From positions 124,001 through 188,000 of the forward strand of contig NZ_BNBR01000010.1 in NCBI RefSeq assembly GCF_014656055.1: a stretch of 64,000 nt of DNA, read 5' to 3'. The DNA comes from Streptomyces griseosporeus. GTDB taxonomy: Bacteria > Actinomycetota > Actinomycetes > Streptomycetales > Streptomycetaceae. Positions within the stretch are counted from its first letter, which is position 1; each line of letters begins with the position of its first letter. Shown here in pieces: positions 49,575-57,250 of the stretch. The notes below the pieces were generated by a model. The model worked only from the letters and a program-made list of their open reading frames with translations. It did no database searches and was not told where the DNA came from. Made by a program: the position numbers and the translations under genes.

Positions 49575-50534
49575 GTGAGTCCCAACGGCTCCGACCGCTC
49601 GCCGCGGCGCCCGATGCGGCGGAAGCTGCTGCAGGCACTGACCGCGGGCCTGGTCCTGGCGACCGCAACCGGTTGCACATACAAGGACTTCCCCCGCCTT
49701 GGTATGCCCACCCCGACCACGGAAGAGGCTCCGCGGATCCTCTCCCTGTGGCAGGGCTCCTGGGCTGCCGCGCTCGCCGTTGGCGTGCTGGTGTGGGGTC
49801 TGATTCTGTGGAGTGCCATCTTCCACCGGCGCAGCCGCACCAAGATCGAGGTTCCTCCGCAGACCCGGTACAACCTCCCCATCGAGGCCCTGTACACGGT
49901 CGTTCCGATCCTCATCGTCTCGGTCCTGTTCTACTTCACGGCCCGCGACGAGTCGAAGCTGCTCAGCTTGGACAAGAAGCCCGACGTCACGGTCAACGTG
50001 GTCGGCTTCCAGTGGAGCTGGTGCTTCAACTACGTCGAGCAGGTCGACGGCTCCACGGGTGACGCGAAGACCGCCAAGGAACTGGACGGCGTTCCGGACA
50101 AGTTCAAGAAGGCGTTCCCGGCGAACGCCGGCGGTGTCTACGACTGCGGCATCCCCGGTCAGCGGAACCCCCAGACCAACAACCCCGGCCCGACCCTGTG
50201 GCTGCCCAAGGGCAAGACGGTCCGTTTCGTCCTCACGTCGCGTGACGTCATCCACTCCTTCTGGGTGGTGCCGTTCCTGATGAAGCAGGACGTCATCCCG
50301 GGCCACCCCAACGCCTTCCAGGTGACCCCCAACCGTGAGGGCACCTTCCTGGGCAAGTGCGCCGAGCTGTGCGGCGTCGACCACTCCCGGATGCTGTTCA
50401 ACGTGAAGGTCGTCTCCCCTGAGCGCTACGAGCAGCACCTCAAGGACCTCGCCAAGAAGGGGCAGACCGGTTACGTTCCCGCCGGCATCGAGCAGACGCC
50501 GCACGAGAAGAACCGGGAGTCGAACGTACTGTGA
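49575..50534 (+). CDS. ctaC: Cytochrome c oxidase subunit II
   Basis: A 319-residue lipoprotein-type subunit. The signal LLQALTAGLVLATATGC ends in Cys34, then two membrane helices (WAAALAVGVLVWGLILWSAI and LPIEALYTVVPILIVSVLFY). The cupredoxin domain carries FQWSWCFNYVE and the CuA site GKCAELCGVDHSRMLFNVKV with Cys, Cys, His and Met. The upstream His is in SRDVIHSFWVVPF. It receives electrons from the cytochrome bcc complex. GTG at 49575 with GGGAAGG eight bases before. Its stop overlaps the ctaD start as GTGA. Confidence 0.96.
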   Translation: MSPNGSDRSPRRPMRRKLLQALTAGLVLATATGCTYKDFPRLGMPTPTTEEAPRILSLWQGSWAAALAVGVLVWGLILWSAIFHRRSRTKIEVPPQTRYNLPIEALYTVVPILIVSVLFYFTARDESKLLSLDKKPDVTVNVVGFQWSWCFNYVEQVDGSTGDAKTAKELDGVPDKFKKAFPANAGGVYDCGIPGQRNPQTNNPGPTLWLPKGKTVRFVLTSRDVIHSFWVVPFLMKQDVIPGHPNAFQVTPNREGTFLGKCAELCGVDHSRMLFNVKVVSPERYEQHLKDLAKKGQTGYVPAGIEQTPHEKNRESNVL

Positions 50535-52270
50535 GCATCGTCAACGAACCCCAGGGAGCCTCGGCGGCTGAAGAGCCGTACTACGAGGACGAGCTGCCGG
50601 TCCGGCGCAAGCAGCCCGGCAACACCGTGGTCAAGTGGCTCACCACCACCGACCACAAGACCATCGGAACGCTCTACCTGGTCACGTCGTTCGCGTTCTT
50701 CTGCATCGGTGGCGTCCTGGCGCTGTTCATGCGCGCCGAGCTCGCCCGCCCGGGTCTGCAGATCATGTCGAACGAGCAGTTCAACCAGGCGTTCACGATG
50801 CACGGCACGATCATGCTGCTGATGTTCGCGACGCCGCTGTTCGCCGGCTTCGCGAACTGGATCATGCCGCTGCAGATCGGCGCCCCGGACGTCGCCTTCC
50901 CGCGGCTGAACATGTTCGCCTACTGGCTGTACCTGTTCGGCTCGCTCATCGCGGTCGGCGGCTTCCTCACCCCGCAGGGCGCGGCCGACTTCGGCTGGTT
51001 CGCCTACGCCCCGCTGTCGGACGCGATCCGCTCGCCCGGCATCGGCGCCGACATGTGGATCATGGGTCTGGCCTTCTCCGGCTTCGGCACCATCCTCGGC
51101 TCGGTCAACTTCATCACCACGATCATCTGCATGCGTGCCCCCGGCATGACCATGTTCCGCATGCCGATCTTCGTGTGGAACGTGCTGCTGACCGGTGTCC
51201 TGGTCCTGCTCGCCTTCCCGGTCCTCGCCGCCGCGCTGTTCGCGCTGGAGGTGGACCGCAAGTTCGGCGCCCACATCTTCGACCCGGCCAACGGCGGCGC
51301 ACTGCTGTGGCAGCACCTCTTCTGGTTCTTCGGACACCCAGAGGTGTACATCATCGCCCTGCCGTTCTTCGGCATCATCTCGGAGATCATCCCGGTCTTC
51401 TCGCGCAAGCCGATGTTCGGCTACATGGGCCTGATCGCCGCGACGATCGCGATCGCGGGTCTGTCCGTGACCGTGTGGGCGCACCACATGTACGTCACCG
51501 GCGGTGTGCTGCTGCCGTTCTTCTCCTTCATGACCTTCCTGATCGCCGTCCCGACCGGTGTGAAGTTCTTCAACTGGATCGGCACGATGTGGAAGGGCAG
51601 CCTGTCCTTCGAGACGCCGATGCTGTGGGCGACCGGCTTCCTGATCACCTTCACCTTCGGTGGTCTGACCGGTGTCATCCTGGCCTCGCCGCCGATGGAC
51701 TTCCACATCTCGGACTCGTACTTCGTGGTGGCGCACTTCCACTACGTCGTCTTCGGCACCGTCGTCTTCGCGATGTTCGCCGGCTTCCACTTCTGGTGGC
51801 CGAAGTTCACCGGCAAGATGCTCGACGAGCGCCTCGGCAAGATCACCTTCTGGACGCTGTTCGTCGGCTTCCACGGCACCTTCCTGGTCCAGCACTGGCT
51901 GGGCGCCGAGGGCATGCCGCGCCGGTACGCCGACTACCTCGCGGCCGACGGCTTCACCGCCCTGAACACGGTCTCCACGATCGCCTCGTTCGTGCTCGGC
52001 GCGTCGATCCTGCCGTTCCTCTACAACGTGTGGAAGACGGCCAGGTACGGCAAGCCGGTCGGCGTCGACGACCCGTGGGGCTACGGCCGCTCCCTGGAGT
52101 GGGCCACCTCCTGCCCGCCGCCGCGGCACAACTTCCTCACCCTGCCGCGGATCCGCAGCGAATCCCCGGCGTTCGACCTGCACCACCCGGAGATCGCCGA
52201 GCTGGAGCAGCTCGCGCACGCCGGTCACGGTGAGAAGGCCATCGCGGGCAGCAAGGAGGCCGGCAAGTGA
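50531..52270 (+). CDS. ctaD: Cytochrome c oxidase subunit I
   Basis: A 579-residue twelve-helix haem-copper oxidase subunit. FTMHGTIMLLMFATPL gives a low-spin haem His. FFGHPEVYIIALPFFGII contains the CuB His and cross-linked Tyr region. VWAHHMYVTGG supplies the CuB His pair, and AHFHYVVFGTVVFAMFAGFH holds the haem a3 and haem a ligands. Proton-channel residues (FGHPEVY type) indicate an A-type oxidase. Starts with GTG overlapping the ctaC stop; ends overlapping the ctaF start. Confidence 0.97.
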   Translation: MSIVNEPQGASAAEEPYYEDELPVRRKQPGNTVVKWLTTTDHKTIGTLYLVTSFAFFCIGGVLALFMRAELARPGLQIMSNEQFNQAFTMHGTIMLLMFATPLFAGFANWIMPLQIGAPDVAFPRLNMFAYWLYLFGSLIAVGGFLTPQGAADFGWFAYAPLSDAIRSPGIGADMWIMGLAFSGFGTILGSVNFITTIICMRAPGMTMFRMPIFVWNVLLTGVLVLLAFPVLAAALFALEVDRKFGAHIFDPANGGALLWQHLFWFFGHPEVYIIALPFFGIISEIIPVFSRKPMFGYMGLIAATIAIAGLSVTVWAHHMYVTGGVLLPFFSFMTFLIAVPTGVKFFNWIGTMWKGSLSFETPMLWATGFLITFTFGGLTGVILASPPMDFHISDSYFVVAHFHYVVFGTVVFAMFAGFHFWWPKFTGKMLDERLGKITFWTLFVGFHGTFLVQHWLGAEGMPRRYADYLAADGFTALNTVSTIASFVLGASILPFLYNVWKTARYGKPVGVDDPWGYGRSLEWATSCPPPRHNFLTLPRIRSESPAFDLHHPEIAELEQLAHAGHGEKAIAGSKEAGK

Positions 52271-52665
52271 AGGTCCAGGGCAAGATGTTCTTCTGGCTGA
52301 GCATCTTCATCCTCGCCATGGCGGTCGTCTATGGCGTGTGGTCGAAGGAGCCGGCCGGTACCACCGCCCTCTTCCTGGCGTTCGGCCTGGCCATCATGAT
52401 CGGCTTCTACCTCGGCTTCACCGCCAGGCGGGTCGACACCGGTGCCCAGGACAACAAGGAGGCCGACGTCGCGGACGACGCGGGCGAGCTGGGCTTCTTC
52501 AGCCCGCACAGCTGGCAGCCGCTCGCCCTCGGCATCGGTGGCGCGATCGCCTTCCTGGGCATCGCGGTCGGCTGGTGGCTGCTGTACTTCGCCGCCCCGA
52601 TCATCCTCATCGGCATCTGGGGCTGGGTCTTCGAGTACTACCGCGGTGAGAACCGCACCCAGTAA
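52267..52665 (+). CDS. ctaF: Cytochrome c oxidase subunit IV (actinobacterial)
   Basis: A 132-residue membrane protein with four hydrophobic segments: FFWLSIFILAMAVVYGVW, ALFLAFGLAIMIGFYLGFTA, LGIGGAIAFLGIAVGWWLLY and APIILIGIWGWVFEYYRG. This matches the actinobacteria-specific small subunit of the aa3 oxidase. GTG overlaps the ctaD stop. A terminator follows 20 bases after its TAA. Confidence 0.92.
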   Translation: MKVQGKMFFWLSIFILAMAVVYGVWSKEPAGTTALFLAFGLAIMIGFYLGFTARRVDTGAQDNKEADVADDAGELGFFSPHSWQPLALGIGGAIAFLGIAVGWWLLYFAAPIILIGIWGWVFEYYRGENRTQ

Positions 52666-52684
52666 CACGCGCTGAGCCCCGCAC

Positions 52685-52718
52685 GAGCCCGGACACTCCG
52701 TCAGGAGGGTCCGGGCTC
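52685..52718 (+). terminator. Terminator of the ctaC-ctaD-ctaF operon
   Basis: GAGCCCGGAC at 52685-52694 pairs with GTCCGGGCTC at 52709-52718 around a 14-base loop. No T run follows. It separates the oxidase genes from the L,D-transpeptidase gene. Confidence 0.75.
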
Positions 52719-52774
52719 ACGCGTTCGGCCCACTCCGCCGCGCCGTCGCCGACGGCGCTTCTTAGCGTGAGGGC

Positions 52775-54037
52775 ATGAGCACGACTCCCCGCCCCCGCAC
52801 CGCCGTCAGCTGCACGCTGCTGGTGATCGCCCTCTGCGCGGGCGCCACCGCCTGCGGCTCGGACGGCAACCCGCTCTCCGCCCGTCCCTACGACGCGGCG
52901 GACCAGATCGCCTTCAACGGCCCCTCGGGCGACAAGAAGAAGGCCGACCCGGACAAGCCGCTGGAGATCACCACCGAGGACTCCGACGGCCGGATCACCG
53001 ACGTCACCGCCCAGGACGCCACAGGACGCCATGTGGCGGGCGAACTCTCCGCCGACGGCACCCGCTGGCACAGCACAGAGCCGCTGGCCGCCGAAGCCCA
53101 CTACACGGTCAGGGTGAGCACCGAGGACGAGGACGGCGCCCCCGGCCGCAAGGTCCTCACCTTCGACACCGGCAAACCCTCCGGAAAGACGACCCTGGAC
53201 GTCGCCTTCGGCCCCAAGGCCGGCACCTACGGCGTCGGCCAGCCCATCACCGCGAAGCTGAACAAGCCGGTCAAGGACCCCCGGCAGCGCGCCGTCGTCG
53301 AGCGCGCCCTGAAGGTCGACTCCACGCCCGCCGTCGAGGGTGCCTGGCACTGGGTCGACGACAAGGAGCTGCACTACCGGCCCAAGGAGTACTGGCCGGC
53401 CCACGCCACCATCAACGTCCGCAGCAACCTGGCGGGCATCAAGATCGGCGACCGCCTCTGGGGCGGCAAGGCCAAGCCGCTGACGCTGACGACCGGCGAC
53501 CGGGTCATCGCGGTCACCGACGCCGCGGCCCACTCGATGACGGTCTACAAGAACGACGAGGAGATCAACCAGATCCCCGTCACCACCGGCAAGCCCGGCT
53601 TCGACACCCGCAACGGCGTCAAGGTGGTCCTCGCCAAGGAGTACTTCGTACGCATGCGCGGCACCAGCATCGGCATCGCCGAGGGCAGCTCGGAGTCGTA
53701 CGACCTGCCGGTGTACTACGCCACCCGCGTCACCTGGAGCGGCGAGTACGTGCACGCCGCCCCCTGGTCCGTCGGCTCACAGGGGTACGCCAACGTCAGC
53801 CACGGCTGCACCGGCATGAGCACCTCCAACGCCGAGTGGTTCTTCGACCACGTGCGCGAGGGCGACGTCGTCCAGGTCGTCAACAGCGCCGGCGACACGA
53901 TGGAGACGTTCGGCAACGGCTTCGGCGACTGGAACCTCACCTGGGCGAAGTGGCGCGACGGCAGCGCCCTGACCGGCGGCAAGCCGGAAACCCCGAGCGC
54001 GGCCCAGAGGGCCCGCCTGAGGCCGCAGAACGTCTAG
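52775..54037 (+). CDS. L,D-transpeptidase lipoprotein with Ig-like domains
   Basis: A 420-residue exported enzyme making 3-3 cross-links in peptidoglycan. The signal ends CAGATAC with lipobox Cys27. Two Ig-like domains follow (residues 50-140 and 145-250; LTFDTGKPSGKTTLDVAFGP between them). The YkuD catalytic domain (residues 255-375) has MTVYKNDEEINQIPVTTGKP, YVHAAPWS and the active site YANVSHGCTGMSTSNAEWFF with the catalytic Cys. A C-terminal extension ends the protein. It lies between the two halves of the respiratory block but has its own promoter region. Confidence 0.94.
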   Translation: MSTTPRPRTAVSCTLLVIALCAGATACGSDGNPLSARPYDAADQIAFNGPSGDKKKADPDKPLEITTEDSDGRITDVTAQDATGRHVAGELSADGTRWHSTEPLAAEAHYTVRVSTEDEDGAPGRKVLTFDTGKPSGKTTLDVAFGPKAGTYGVGQPITAKLNKPVKDPRQRAVVERALKVDSTPAVEGAWHWVDDKELHYRPKEYWPAHATINVRSNLAGIKIGDRLWGGKAKPLTLTTGDRVIAVTDAAAHSMTVYKNDEEINQIPVTTGKPGFDTRNGVKVVLAKEYFVRMRGTSIGIAEGSSESYDLPVYYATRVTWSGEYVHAAPWSVGSQGYANVSHGCTGMSTSNAEWFFDHVREGDVVQVVNSAGDTMETFGNGFGDWNLTWAKWRDGSALTGGKPETPSAAQRARLRPQNV

Positions 54038-54062
54038 AGCGGCCCAGCGGCCGCGGGCCCGA

Positions 54063-54084
54063 AGGGGCGCGGGGAACTGCGCGA
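54063..54084 (+). repeat. Dispersed 22-bp repeat, copy 3
   Basis: Same 22 bases as copies at 49352-49373 and 29363-29384. It sits directly after the L,D-transpeptidase gene, before the convergent receiver-like gene. Confidence 0.8.
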
Positions 54085-54134
54085 TCAACCCCCACCGGCC
54101 CGCACGCCGCCGTACTGCCGTCGGAATCGAGTTG

Positions 54135-54536
54135 CTAGGCGCTAGCCAACCGCTCCCGCCGCAGCAGGGACGCCAGAGCCGAGGCGAACTCCACCGGATC
54201 CACCGGCAGGGTCACCGCCGCGTCGGAGCGACTCCACGTCGCCAGCCACGCGTCCTGCGGCCGCCCCATCAGCAGCAGCACCGGCGGGCACTGGAACACC
54301 TCGTCCTTGAGCTGACGGCACAGGCCCATGCCGCCCATCGGCACGGCCTCCCCGTCCAAGACGCAGACGTCGATCCCGCCCTTGTCCAGCTCCTTCAGCA
54401 CCGCCCCCGGCGTCGCGCACTCGACGAACTCCACCAGGGGCACATCGGGAGCCGGCCTGCGGCCGGCGGCCAGCCGCACCTGCTCCCTTGTGTTGGAGTC
54501 GTCGCTGTAGACCAGCACCGTGGCGGTCGGCCGCAT
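54135..54536 (-). CDS. Stand-alone receiver-like protein lacking key residues
   Basis: A 133-residue protein with the receiver fold: VLVYSDDSNTREQVRLAAGR with the acidic pair, and IDVCVLDGEAVPMGGMGLCR with the phosphoacceptor-position Asp. PVLLLMGRPQDAWL stands where the switch Thr/Ser is normally found, and VTLPVDPVEFASAL stands where TKPxD is expected. Switch residue and Lys are replaced, so normal phosphotransfer is doubtful. There is no output domain. It lies on the opposite strand between ctaF/Ldt and ctaE, a conserved-looking position, which hints at a role linked to respiration. Confidence 0.75.
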   Translation of the reverse strand: MRPTATVLVYSDDSNTREQVRLAAGRRPAPDVPLVEFVECATPGAVLKELDKGGIDVCVLDGEAVPMGGMGLCRQLKDEVFQCPPVLLLMGRPQDAWLATWSRSDAAVTLPVDPVEFASALASLLRRERLASA

Positions 54537-54681
54537 GGTTCCTCCGAGACGTCAGCGTCGTAGAGACAAGCCCGTTGCGCCGGATGCTACTCCTTGGAAC
54601 ACCACGTCAACACCGGTCCGGAGGGGAGCAACACTCCGAACGGCACCCCCCAGAGTGAGGGCGGGATAAGCGACCGACATA

Positions 54682-55302
54682 ATGTCGGTCGTGGCGACAG
54701 CAACGACAGTAGAAACCGGGCACGCGCACCCGTCGGTCAACCGGCCGAACCTCACCAGCGTCGGAACCATCATCTGGCTGAGTTCCGAGCTGATGTTCTT
54801 CGCGGCCCTCTTCGCGATGTACTTCACCCTGCGATCGGTGACCGGTCCCGAGCACTGGAAGGAAATGGCCGAGGCCCTGAACTTCCCGTTCTCGGCCACC
54901 AACACCACGATCCTGGTGCTCTCCTCCCTCACCTGCCAGCTCGGCGTGTTCGCCGCCGAGCGCGGTGACGTCAAGAAGCTCCGATCCTGGTTCATCGTCA
55001 CCTTCATCATGGGTGCGATCTTCATCGGCGGTCAGATCTTCGAGTACACCGAGCTGGTGAAGAAGGACGGGCTCTCCCTGTCCTCCGACCCGTACGGTTC
55101 GGTCTTCTACCTGACCACCGGCTTCCACGGCCTGCACGTGACGGGCGGTCTCATCGCCTTCCTGCTGGTCCTCGGCCGGACGTACGCGGCCAAGAGGTTC
55201 ACCCACGAGCAGGCGACCGCCGCCATCGTCGTGTCCTATTACTGGCACTTCGTCGATGTCGTCTGGATCGGCCTCTTCGCCACGATCTACATGATCAAGT
55301 AG
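54682..55302 (+). CDS. ctaE: Cytochrome c oxidase subunit III
   Basis: A 206-residue membrane protein with five helices. SVGTIIWLSSELMFFAALFA, TTILVLSSLTCQLGVFAAER, FIVTFIMGAIFIGGQIFEYT, YLTTGFHGLHVTGGLIAFLL and IVVSYYWHFVDVVWIGLFAT are typical of subunit III. The Glu in helix 2 and the GFHGLHV motif are conserved. ATG at 54682; a GTG at 54691 is an alternative. It starts the ctaE-qcrC-qcrA-qcrB operon, with 80 bases to qcrC. Confidence 0.95.
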   Translation: MSVVATATTVETGHAHPSVNRPNLTSVGTIIWLSSELMFFAALFAMYFTLRSVTGPEHWKEMAEALNFPFSATNTTILVLSSLTCQLGVFAAERGDVKKLRSWFIVTFIMGAIFIGGQIFEYTELVKKDGLSLSSDPYGSVFYLTTGFHGLHVTGGLIAFLLVLGRTYAAKRFTHEQATAAIVVSYYWHFVDVVWIGLFATIYMIK

Positions 55303-55382
55303 CCGGAACCGATCCGCGCGCGTCCCTGGCGACGCACCACCCAGAAGCATCGACGCAGAAGATCCTGACACCGGGGTAATCC

Positions 55383-56195
55383 GTGAAAAAGCTCTCCGCA
55401 CGACGACGCCATCCGCTGGCGGCGGTCGTCGTCCTACTCCTCGCGCTGGCGGCCACGGGGGGCCTCTACGCCGCGTTCGCGCCTGCGGGCAAGGCGCAGG
55501 CCGACGAAGCCTCCCAGTCCCTCGCCATCGACGAGGGCAAGAAGCTCTACACCGTGGGCTGCGCCAGCTGCCACGGCACCGGCGGTCAGGGCACCTCCGA
55601 CGGTCCTAGCCTGGTCGGCGTGGGCGCCGCGGCCGTCGACTTCCAGGTCGGCACCGGTCGTATGCCCGCCGCCACCTCGCAGGGCGCCCAGGTCCCGCGG
55701 AAGAAGAACATCTACTCGCAGGCCGAGATCGACCAGCTCGCCGCGTACATCGCCTCCCTCGGCGCCGGCCCCGCCGTCCCGACGAAGGAGCAGTACGGCC
55801 CGGAGGGCGCGGACATCGCCAAGGGCGGTGAGCTCTTCCGCACCAACTGCGCGCAGTGCCACAACTTCACCGGCAAGGGCGGTGCGCTGACCAAGGGCAA
55901 GTACGCCCCGTCGCTCGAAGGTGTGGACCCCAAGCACATCTACGAGGCCATGCAGACGGGCCCGCAGAACATGCCGTCGTTCCCCGACACCACCATGTCG
56001 GAGCAGAACAAGAAGGACATCATCGCGTACCTGAACGCGGTCAACAGCGATGAGACGGAGAACCCGGGCGGTCTGGAGCTGGGCGGCCTCGGCCCGGTCA
56101 GCGAAGGCCTCTTCGCCTGGATCTTCGGTCTCGGCGCCCTGATCGCGGTCGCCGTCTGGGTCGCCGCTCGGACCGCAAAGGCCAAGAAGTCATGA
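55383..56195 (+). CDS. qcrC: Dihaem cytochrome c subunit of the bcc complex
   Basis: A 270-residue protein. The N-terminal signal/anchor HPLAAVVVLLLALAATGGLY precedes two c-type haem domains with CASCHGTGGQG (near residue 60) and CAQCHNFTGKGG (near 158), and their Met ligand regions (GRMPAA, QNMPSFP). A C-terminal helix GLFAWIFGLGALIAVAVWVA anchors it. Two haems let it bridge to the oxidase without a soluble cytochrome c. GTG start; stop overlaps qcrA ATG. Confidence 0.96.
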   Translation: MKKLSARRRHPLAAVVVLLLALAATGGLYAAFAPAGKAQADEASQSLAIDEGKKLYTVGCASCHGTGGQGTSDGPSLVGVGAAAVDFQVGTGRMPAATSQGAQVPRKKNIYSQAEIDQLAAYIASLGAGPAVPTKEQYGPEGADIAKGGELFRTNCAQCHNFTGKGGALTKGKYAPSLEGVDPKHIYEAMQTGPQNMPSFPDTTMSEQNKKDIIAYLNAVNSDETENPGGLELGGLGPVSEGLFAWIFGLGALIAVAVWVAARTAKAKKS

Positions 56196-57250
56196 GTAGC
56201 CAAGACATTCCAGAAGAGAACCTGCCCGCTGAGCAGGAGCACGCGCACGGCGCGGTAAGCGTCGCGGACGAGAAGAACCCGTTCGCCGACCCGGGCCTGC
56301 CGCCCCACGAGCACCGGATCCAGGACATCGACGAGCGGGCCGCCAGGCGGTCCGAGCGCATGGTCGCCCTGCTGTTCACGGTGTCGATGCTGGCCACCAT
56401 CGGCTTCATCGCCTCGTACGTCGCGATCCCGCACGACAAGTCGATCTTCGTCTTCCCGATCGGCCACCTCAGCGCGCTGAACTTCGCGCTGGGTCTGACC
56501 CTCGGCCTGGCGCTGTTCTGCATCGGCGCGGGCGCGGTCCACTGGGCCCGCACCCTGATGTCCGACGTCGAGATCGCCGACGAGCGTCACCCGATCGAGG
56601 CCCCGGCCGACGTCCGCGAGAAGGTCCACGCGGACTTCAAGCAGGGCGCCAAGGAGTCGGCGATCGGCCGGCGCAAGCTGATCCGCAACACGATGCTCGG
56701 CGCCGTCGCCCTCGTGCCGCTCTCCGGCGTCATGCTGCTGCGCGACCTGGGTCCGCTGCCCGGCACCAAGCTGCGCCACACCATGTGGTCCAAGGGCAAG
56801 CTGCTCGTCAACATGAACACGAACGAGCCGCTGCGTCCCTCCGACGTGGCCGTCGGCTCGCTCACCTTCGCCAAGCCCGAGGGCCTGGAGGAGCACGACG
56901 AGAACTTCCAGACCGAGATCGCCAAGGCCGCCCTGATGATCGTCCGGCTGCAGCCGGAGAACATCAAGGACAAGCGCGAGCTCGAGTGGTCGCACGAGGG
57001 CATCGTGGCGTACTCCAAGATCTGCACCCACGTCGGTTGCCCGATCTCGCTGTACGAGCAGCAGACGCACCACGTGCTGTGCCCCTGCCACCAGTCCACC
57101 TTCGACCTCTCCGACGGTGCCCGCGTGATCTTCGGTCCCGCCGGTCACGCCCTTCCGCAGCTGCGCATCGGCGTGAACGACGAGGGCTACCTCGAGGCGC
57201 TCGGCGACTTCGAAGAGCCCGTCGGTCCTGCTTTCTGGGAGCGCGGATGA
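56192..57250 (+). CDS. qcrA: Rieske iron-sulfur subunit of the bcc complex
   Basis: A 352-residue protein. A hydrophilic N-terminus precedes three helices (VALLFTVSMLATIGFIASYV, LNFALGLTLGLALFCIGAGA and the third MLGAVALVPLSGVMLLRDLG), as in actinobacterial Rieske proteins. The [2Fe-2S] domain has ICTHVGCPISLYEQQTHHVL and CPCHQSTFDL near residue 300, giving two Cys and two His. Coupled by ATGA overlaps to qcrC and qcrB. Confidence 0.96.
   Translation: MSSQDIPEENLPAEQEHAHGAVSVADEKNPFADPGLPPHEHRIQDIDERAARRSERMVALLFTVSMLATIGFIASYVAIPHDKSIFVFPIGHLSALNFALGLTLGLALFCIGAGAVHWARTLMSDVEIADERHPIEAPADVREKVHADFKQGAKESAIGRRKLIRNTMLGAVALVPLSGVMLLRDLGPLPGTKLRHTMWSKGKLLVNMNTNEPLRPSDVAVGSLTFAKPEGLEEHDENFQTEIAKAALMIVRLQPENIKDKRELEWSHEGIVAYSKICTHVGCPISLYEQQTHHVLCPCHQSTFDLSDGARVIFGPAGHALPQLRIGVNDEGYLEALGDFEEPVGPAFWERG

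Noticed and set aside
54577..54680. ECF-sigma-like promoter (GGAAC) before ctaE
   Set aside because: GGAAC occurs near 54596 but no matching -10 element at the right spacing is convincing, so no promoter was called.
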